A DNA stretch of 64,000 bases from Shewanella sp. ANA-3 (lineage in GTDB: Bacteria; Pseudomonadota; Gammaproteobacteria; Enterobacterales; Shewanellaceae), in the NCBI RefSeq assembly GCF_000203935.1, contig NC_008577.1, positions 1,302,001 to 1,366,000 on the forward strand, in the 5' to 3' direction. The notes under the pieces were generated by a model that saw only the letters and a program-made list of their open reading frames with translations, did not search any database and was not told the origin of the DNA. Below are positions 59,248 to 64,000 of this stretch, piece by piece; position 1 is the stretch's first letter, and the number at the start of each line of letters is the position of its first letter. The translations under genes and the position numbers were made by a program.

Positions 59248-59793
59248 ATGGATAACATGAGCTTGCCTAAAACTGCGCTGTTAATTATTGATATGCAGCA
59301 GGGACTGTTTTACGCCGATGCGCCGCCCTTTAATCGGGAACAGGTGCTAAATAATATCAATCTGTTAATTGCCAACGCCCGCGAGGCAGGGGCACCGATT
59401 TGGGCGGTTCGCCATACCGGGCCGGAAGGTTCACCCATTGCTGCCGGAACGGCAAATTGGCAATTGATAGAATCCTTAGCGATTAATCCGCAGCTGGATA
59501 ATATCTTTGATAAAACTAAGCCAAGTTGTTTTTATCAAACCGGATTTGCAGAGGCGTTAACCCATGAGGGGATCAGCGAGCTGGTGATAGTGGGGATGAA
59601 AACCCAGTATTGTATCGATACCAATTGCCGGATTGCGGCTGAACTTGGCTGGCAGGTGGTGTTAGCCGACGATGCGCACACTTGTATGGATACGGCGCAG
59701 CTCTCGGCTGAGGCGATTATTGCTCACCACAATGCCACGCTCCAAGGCGCCTTTGTGCGTTTAGCTAAGAGTGCGGATATCGTATTTCGTTGA
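59248..59793 (+). CDS. Isochorismatase-family cysteine hydrolase
   Basis: 181 aa. The catalytic triad of the family is visible: Asp in LLIIDMQQGLF, Lys in FDKTKPSCF and Cys in MKTQYCIDTNCR, with the cis-peptide region VIVGM before it. Related enzymes hydrolyse small amides or enol ethers (nicotinamide, N-carbamoylsarcosine, isochorismate); the substrate here is not predictable. The ATG at 59248 has TGGAG 6 bases upstream. It is monocistronic, possibly controlled by the leader and terminator before it, and ends at a shared terminator with the yeeN-like gene. Confidence 0.9.
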   Translation: MDNMSLPKTALLIIDMQQGLFYADAPPFNREQVLNNINLLIANAREAGAPIWAVRHTGPEGSPIAAGTANWQLIESLAINPQLDNIFDKTKPSCFYQTGFAEALTHEGISELVIVGMKTQYCIDTNCRIAAELGWQVVLADDAHTCMDTAQLSAEAIIAHHNATLQGAFVRLAKSADIVFR

Positions 59794-59804
59794 TGCCAAC
59801 AAAC

Positions 59805-59835
59805 AAAAACGCAGCCCTTAGGCTGCGTTTTTTGA
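59805..59835. terminator. Bidirectional terminator
   Basis: AAAACGCAGCC pairs with GGCTGCGTTTT around a 4-base loop, between the convergent hydrolase and yeeN-like genes. Confidence 0.92.
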
Positions 59836-59848
59836 TATCAGAATCAAC

Positions 59849-60571
59849 TTATTCTTGAATGTCTGCGTTGTGATACACGTTTTGTACGTCGTCACAGTCT
59901 TCTAATGCGGCAATAAACTTATCGAATGTTGCAACATCTTCGCCTGACACTGGGGTCATGTTTTGTGGTACGAAGGTGATGTTTTCCACTTCGAAGTTGA
60001 TGTCTGGCATCGCATCGGTCAGTGCAGTTTTCACTTTGAAGAACTCAGTGTGCGGCGCGATAACACTGATCATGCCGTTTTCCACTTCGACGTCGTTTAC
60101 ATCGGCATCGGCCATCATCAGGATCTCGAGGATGGCATCTTCGTCTTCACCAGGGAATACGAAAACAGCAGATTGATCAAACATATGGCCCACAGTGCCT
60201 GGGGTGCCGAGTTTGGCATCGTTCTTCACGAAGGCTTGACGCACTTCGGTGAAGGTACGTTTTACGTTGTCGGTTAAGCAGTCCACGATAACCATGCAGT
60301 TACCTGGGCCGAAACCTTCGTAACGCGCAGTATCATAATCTTCACCGCCACCACCTTTGGCTTTATCGATAGCACGTTCAATAACGTGTGCTGGCACTTG
60401 GTCTTTCTTAGCGCGTTCGATTAAACGGCGAAGTGATAAGTTGCCGTCTGGCTCAACACCACCTTGTTTGGCGACTACGTAAATTTCTTTACCGTAGCGC
60501 GAATATAGGCGGGTTTTCTGGCCAGCTGTTTTCGCCATGGATTCTTTACGGTTTTGATATGCTCTGCCCAT
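59849..60571 (-). CDS. YebC/PmpR-family protein, YeeN type
   Basis: 240 aa. The family start MGRAYQNRK is followed by [48 protein letters not shown] and [19 protein letters not shown]. This is closer to E. coli YeeN than to YebC, which has AGHSKWANI at the start. Members are called probable transcriptional regulators; related work points to a role in translation of proline-rich sequences for the YebC branch. It is monocistronic. The acidic C-terminus is normal. Confidence 0.93.
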   Translation of the reverse strand: MGRAYQNRKESMAKTAGQKTRLYSRYGKEIYVVAKQGGVEPDGNLSLRRLIERAKKDQVPAHVIERAIDKAKGGGGEDYDTARYEGFGPGNCMVIVDCLTDNVKRTFTEVRQAFVKNDAKLGTPGTVGHMFDQSAVFVFPGEDEDAILEILMMADADVNDVEVENGMISVIAPHTEFFKVKTALTDAMPDINFEVENITFVPQNMTPVSGEDVATFDKFIAALEDCDDVQNVYHNADIQE

Positions 60572-60961
60572 CTTGATCTCGTTAGCTCAAAAAAATTGCG
60601 CCGATATTAGCAGTTTTAAGTCTGATTGTGCAGTCACTCTCGCGGGAATTATTGCGGATAAAGCGATGGATACCACATTTTAAGATGGCATTTATTGCTG
60701 ACACTTTTGGCTTGGGGAAATAGGCAATTCGGTTATATCTATACTAAGGTCTAATGCCATAAGCGCGATAGAGTGCTGATGATAGCAAGATAGTTTATAT
60801 TTCCTATGGGCGAATAGTTCAATTTAGTCAGAGGGATAGACTCACTTTATCGTTCTCAATCTTGCCTATTTCGCAAAGCTTTGCGAATCGAATGGCAAAG
60901 GATAGCCAGTGAATGTCCGCTTCTCTCACTCCCCTAGTGCGTGTATTCAGTGAGAAACATT
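60572..60961. other. Intergenic region upstream of the second chemoreceptor
   Basis: About 390 bases between divergent genes with no evident coding frame. It contains the perfect 18-bp palindrome at 60870-60887. Confidence 0.45.
60870..60887. repeat. Perfect 18-bp palindrome
   Basis: TTCGCAAAGCTTTGCGAA is its own reverse complement with no spacer, 74 bases upstream of the chemoreceptor ATG. It could be an operator for a dimeric regulator. Confidence 0.7.
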
Positions 60962-62533
60962 ATGGAATTACAACATAAAGTCGCCATTGCGCTCAGCTTT
61001 GTTTTAGTCGTACTCAGTAGCCTCCTTCTCAACGCGATAGCACTGTCTGGTTTCACGCAGGCGCTGATCTTGGGGGGAATTGTCTGTGCTTGGGTGCTGT
61101 GGATAGTGCAGCGCTTAGTAAGCCATTCCACGCCAAAATCTGAGCAAGTGACGAAGGCATTCAAATCAGTTAACTCGCCAGAGCATGAGATCAGCGTGCA
61201 AACCAGTAAGATTGCGATTGGCTCGGCCGAGGTGTCGCATTTTATTGACCTATTGAATAAATCCATCGAGTCCAATGGCGAACATGCCAGTGCCATTGCG
61301 GTGGCGGCGTCACAGTTAAGCCATACCACGGCGCTGTTAGGCGACAATGCCACGCATATTTTAGGGCAAACTCAAGAGGCGGAGCGTTTAAGTGTGCAGG
61401 GGCGTACCCAAGCACAAAAGGGCGTATCGGCGATAGAATCCCTCAGTGGCGACATCAATACCGCCGCACAGCAGGTGCAAGCACTAAAATCTAAAGCCGA
61501 ACAAATTCAAAAAATTACCGAGGTGATTAACTCTGTTGCCGAGCAAACGAATTTACTGGCTCTCAATGCCGCCATTGAGGCCGCTCGGGCGGGAGAGCAG
61601 GGGCGTGGCTTTGCCGTGGTCGCCGATGAGGTCCGCAGCCTTGCGGGCAAAACGGCGGGCGCAACCAAAGATATTGGCAAGATGTTGCTCGAGATCCGCG
61701 CCGAAACCGATAAAACCTCGGGACTGATGGAGCGGGTTGTCTCGCAAACCGCCGATGTGGTGATGGCAATGGGTACACTCGATGGCCACTTTACCGACAT
61801 TTCTACATCCGTTACCCATTCGGCGCGGGCTCTGGGTGATATGGAAGACTCACTCAAACAATATAACCACACCACCAATGAGATAAGCGGTTCGGTGAGC
61901 CAGATCCGCGACTCCCTTAACGTCACAGGCAAGCAAAGCCACAAACTCTCGGAGCAGGCGTTTACCCTGTCTTTAACCACTGAGGGTATTTTCAGAGCCC
62001 TAGCGAATTGGGATACCCACACCTTTGACCAGCAAGTGTTATTACTCGCCAATGAAGCGGCTAAAGCCTGTGGCGAAAAGCTCTCCCAGGGATTAGCTAA
62101 TCGTAGTTTTACCGAGACTGAATTGTTTAATCCACAATATCAACCAATTGCGAATACTCAGCCACAAAAATACAGCACGGCCTTTGACCGCTATACCGAT
62201 CAACATTTTCCTGCCATACAAGAGCCAATCCTCGCCAAGCACAGTGAGATAGTGTATGCCGGCGCCGTGGATAGAAAAGGTTATTTCCCAACCCACAATA
62301 AGCGCTTTAGCCAAGCCTTAACCGGTAAGGTGGAAATTGATATGGTGCATAATCGCACTAAGCGTTTGTTTAACGACCCGACCGGAATACGCTGCGGCGC
62401 CCATACTGAGCCTGTGCTGCTGCAAACCTATAAGCGAGATACCGGGGAAGTGATGCATGATTTGTCCGTCCCGATTTATGTCAATGGCAAACATTGGGGC
62501 GGTTTTAGGGTTGGATTTAAGGCGAAATCTTAA
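60962..62533 (+). CDS. Methyl-accepting chemotaxis protein with C-terminal sensor domain
   Basis: 523 aa from the ATG at 60962 (an in-frame GTG at 60941 is the alternative). Two closely spaced N-terminal membrane helices (about 7-27 and 33-52) leave no periplasmic sensor. The signalling domain (about 85-340) has the hairpin tip [23 protein letters not shown] split over [20 protein letters not shown] and [19 protein letters not shown]-terminal cytoplasmic domain of about 150 residues follows, with AGAVDRKGYFPTHNKRFS, NRTKRLFNDPTGIRCGAH and MHDLSVPIYVNGKHWGGFRVG, which looks like a Cache/PAS-type ligand domain. Sensing is therefore probably intracellular. I do not know its ligand. Confidence 0.9.
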   Translation: MELQHKVAIALSFVLVVLSSLLLNAIALSGFTQALILGGIVCAWVLWIVQRLVSHSTPKSEQVTKAFKSVNSPEHEISVQTSKIAIGSAEVSHFIDLLNKSIESNGEHASAIAVAASQLSHTTALLGDNATHILGQTQEAERLSVQGRTQAQKGVSAIESLSGDINTAAQQVQALKSKAEQIQKITEVINSVAEQTNLLALNAAIEAARAGEQGRGFAVVADEVRSLAGKTAGATKDIGKMLLEIRAETDKTSGLMERVVSQTADVVMAMGTLDGHFTDISTSVTHSARALGDMEDSLKQYNHTTNEISGSVSQIRDSLNVTGKQSHKLSEQAFTLSLTTEGIFRALANWDTHTFDQQVLLLANEAAKACGEKLSQGLANRSFTETELFNPQYQPIANTQPQKYSTAFDRYTDQHFPAIQEPILAKHSEIVYAGAVDRKGYFPTHNKRFSQALTGKVEIDMVHNRTKRLFNDPTGIRCGAHTEPVLLQTYKRDTGEVMHDLSVPIYVNGKHWGGFRVGFKAKS

Positions 62534-62848
62534 TTAGTGTGTTTATTCTAAATTTGTTGCATAACGACGCAGAATAAAATGTTGACTAGTTGTGATCTTT
62601 GGCGCGTATTTGCTTAACAGAATAGAAATAGTTTGGCATCTATTTGTCGAAGTGCTTAAATAACTGGATATTCATGGCGCTAAGATTTTCCTAAGGGTTG
62701 TATTTAGGCTTGTCGCATGATGTTTTTATAGTTTTTTGATTTTAAAAGGTAAAATGCATCTTGGAGTTTTGTTGTTATAAGAGATGAAGGGAGACTCTTG
62801 CCACTTTGATCGATAGCAGTAGATTCTGCTTAATGTGAGTTAAAAGTT
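62534..62848. other. Intergenic region before the 74-aa gene
   Basis: About 315 AT-rich bases. An AAGGGAG at about 62789 precedes a four-codon frame only. No gene or RNA recognised. Confidence 0.4.
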
Positions 62849-63073
62849 ATGCAAGCAACACAAGCGACAGTTACCGTTTTGTATTATGACGCGCCAGTCG
62901 GGTTAATTATGCACAACGCGGTGTTAGAAGGTTTACCTGTGAGCGATTCCGGTCGTGTGATGATACCTGCGAGTTTTCGTAAGGGAAAATCCATCATCGC
63001 CGTGCTTGAAGGTGAGTGTAAAATATTGAACTCACTCGGTGAGCGGGTATTTGCGCAGGCTAATATAGGTTAA
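62849..63073 (+). CDS. Small conserved-looking protein (TIGR02922/DUF2375-like)
   Basis: 74 aa, soluble, no signal peptide. It reads VTVLYYDAPVGLIMHNAVLEGL, DSGRVMIPASFRKGKSIIAVLEGECKILN and GERVFAQ, with beta-rich character. From memory this resembles a small family (TIGR02922) seen in Shewanella and Colwellia, of unknown function; that match is tentative. It is monocistronic with its own terminator. The ribosome-binding site is weak. Confidence 0.75.
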   Translation: MQATQATVTVLYYDAPVGLIMHNAVLEGLPVSDSGRVMIPASFRKGKSIIAVLEGECKILNSLGERVFAQANIG

Positions 63074-63110
63074 TAAAAACGAAAAATAGCACTGGCAACA
63101 CTTGAAACTT

Positions 63111-63141
63111 AAAGGACGATAAGTGGATTTATCGTCCTTTT
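63111..63141. terminator. Terminator after the 74-aa gene
   Basis: AAAGGACGATAA pairs with TTATCGTCCTTT around a 6-base loop, between convergent genes. The T-run is short. Confidence 0.75.
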
Positions 63142-63176
63142 GCGTTTTTGGGGCGGCTTAACTAAGCACGCCGCTT

Positions 63177-63758
63177 TTATCTGCAGACATCATCAAACAA
63201 CTTATCGGCCAATTGCTGTAGGATTTCCGCCTGCGGATGGGTATGGGCAAAGGTTCTTAACCCATAAATGCCCATCATCAAGTATTGCGCCCGCTGCTCA
63301 CTGTTAAGCTCGCCATGCAACATCCCTTGGGAGTCCGCTAATTCAAATTGTGCCGTCAACGCATACTGCCAAAGCATGAGGTTTTGACTGATAATGTTTT
63401 GGATTTCATCATCTTGCTCTGCAATTTCATTTAAGGCTTTAGTGAGCAAACAAGCTTGCTGGCTATCGCAGCTTAAACATTCGACCACGATATTGTCTAA
63501 GTAGGTCTTTAAATTACCCAGCACGGGACGGCCATTGGAGAAGATAAGCTTGAACTGCTCGTCTCTATCCTGCTGATATTGCTCGATAGCGGCGATGAGC
63601 AACCCACGCTTATTACTAAAAGCGCAATAAATGGAGCCGGGATGTAATCCCGTTGCTTGGGTCAGATCCTGCATGCTGGTTTTGGTGTATCCCTTGTGCA
63701 TAAAGGCGGCCATCGCTCCCCTGAGCACCTGCGCCCTATCAAACTCTGCGTTTCGCAT
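63177..63758 (-). CDS. TetR/AcrR-family repressor
   Basis: 193 aa. The N-terminal helix-turn-helix reads VLRGAMAAFMHKGYTKTSMQDLTQATGLHPGSIYCAFSNKRGLL in sequence blocks MAAFMHKGYTKTSMQDL and GLHPGSIYCAFSNKRGLLIA. The C-terminal ligand domain has CLSCDSQQACLLTKALNEIA with three Cys, a pattern of NemR/AcuR-like regulators that sense electrophiles through cysteines. The ATG at 63758 is preferred, with AGAGGTG 9 bases upstream. It is divergent from an Old Yellow Enzyme gene across three matching operators, the nemR-nemA type of layout. Confidence 0.92.
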   Translation of the reverse strand: MRNAEFDRAQVLRGAMAAFMHKGYTKTSMQDLTQATGLHPGSIYCAFSNKRGLLIAAIEQYQQDRDEQFKLIFSNGRPVLGNLKTYLDNIVVECLSCDSQQACLLTKALNEIAEQDDEIQNIISQNLMLWQYALTAQFELADSQGMLHGELNSEQRAQYLMMGIYGLRTFAHTHPQAEILQQLADKLFDDVCR

Positions 63759-63803
63759 TGCAATGTCACCTCTCACCGATACTTGTGCTGATTCTAACTA
63801 ATT

Positions 63804-63870
63804 TTGAACAAACATTCAAAAATGTTCTTGAATGATCGTTCAAATAAGAATATCTTGAATGCACATTCAA
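63804..63870. promoter_or_regulatory. Three TTGAA-N6-TTCAA operators
   Basis: TTGAACAAACATTCAA (63804-63819), TTGAATGATCGTTCAA (63828-63843) and TTGAATGCACATTCAA (63855-63870) share the same half-site and spacer length. Centres are 24 and 27 bases apart. They lie between the TetR regulator and the flavin oxidoreductase gene and are the probable binding sites of that regulator. Confidence 0.8.
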
Positions 63871-63886
63871 GAATGGGGCAACACCA

Positions 63887-64000
63887 ATGACGATTGAACA
63901 TGCAGCGAATTCCGTGGGTAATTTATTCGATACCTACAAACTTAATGACACTATTACCTTAAAAAACCGTATCTTAATGGCGCCATTAACGCGCTGTATG
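63887..64000 (+). CDS. Old Yellow Enzyme-type flavin oxidoreductase, 5' part only
   Basis: The first 38 codons are in the window. After a short N-terminus they read NLFDTYKLNDTITLKNRIL and MAPLTRCM, the opening beta-strand and first FMN-contact region (MAPLTR) of the NADH:flavin oxidoreductase/OYE family such as NemA, which reduces activated alkenes and nitro compounds. The rest lies outside. Divergent control by the adjacent TetR repressor is likely. Confidence 0.85.
   Translation, partial: MTIEHAANSVGNLFDTYKLNDTITLKNRILMAPLTRCM

Overview
The window is a stretch of gammaproteobacterial chromosome that fits Shewanella, most likely the S. oneidensis / MR-4 / ANA-3 group. I infer this from the conserved block ftsB-ispD-ispF-truD-surE-pcm-nlpD-rpoS-mutS-recA-recX-alaS-lysC-csrA-tRNA(Ser/Arg), from BarA next to a DUF416 protein, from the many cytochrome and chemoreceptor genes, and from protein sequences that look like Shewanella. 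No database search was possible, so the genus is an inference. Almost all of the window is core genome.

Layout. 1-7140: a DUF416 protein (cut by the window edge), the hybrid kinase BarA, RlmD and the alarmone synthetase RelA. 7140-10900: a small accessory patch with a 901-aa repeat-domain lipoprotein and a decayed IS481-type transposase. 10900-15090: mazG, pyrG, eno. 15147-21314: cell-division and isoprenoid genes running into the surE-pcm-nlpD-rpoS stationary-phase block. 21429-30437: mutS (reverse), LexA-controlled recA-recX, alaS, a LysC-type aspartokinase and csrA. 30641-31631: eight tRNA genes (2 Ser-GCT, 6 Arg-ACG) behind a stable-RNA promoter. 32038-36944 (reverse): valS-holC, 1.2 kb with no evident gene, and raiA.

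37242-40181: a cytochrome b561-like protein and a cytochrome c' (convergent), trpR, a small membrane protein and SlyD. 40649-45576: the thr operon with a complete leader-peptide attenuator. 45843-50671: a small lipoprotein, a family-3 solute-binding protein and a tricorn-like protease. 50778-54523 (reverse): a hypothetical protein, an OsmC-like protein and a three-gene iron-uptake-type membrane operon (DUF3649 / PepSY-TM / DUF3325) with a Fur-like box over its best promoter. 54690-64000: two chemoreceptors, hpf, a DesK/DesR-like two-component system, an isochorismatase-type hydrolase behind a threonine-rich leader and terminator, a YeeN/YebC protein, a small conserved-looking protein, and a TetR regulator divergent from an Old Yellow Enzyme gene across three matching operators.

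How the parts connect. Global stress and stationary-phase control is concentrated here: BarA (which feeds the Csr system through UvrY), CsrA, RelA, MazG, RpoS, NlpD, SurE, Pcm and two ribosome-hibernation factors. DNA repair is represented by MutS, RecA and RecX. I found no CRISPR array, prophage, intact insertion sequence, defence island or obvious new multi-gene system. The least explained items are the Thr-rich leader at 59090, the gene-poor interval 35395-36587, the start codon of recX, and the 7586-10754 accessory patch.
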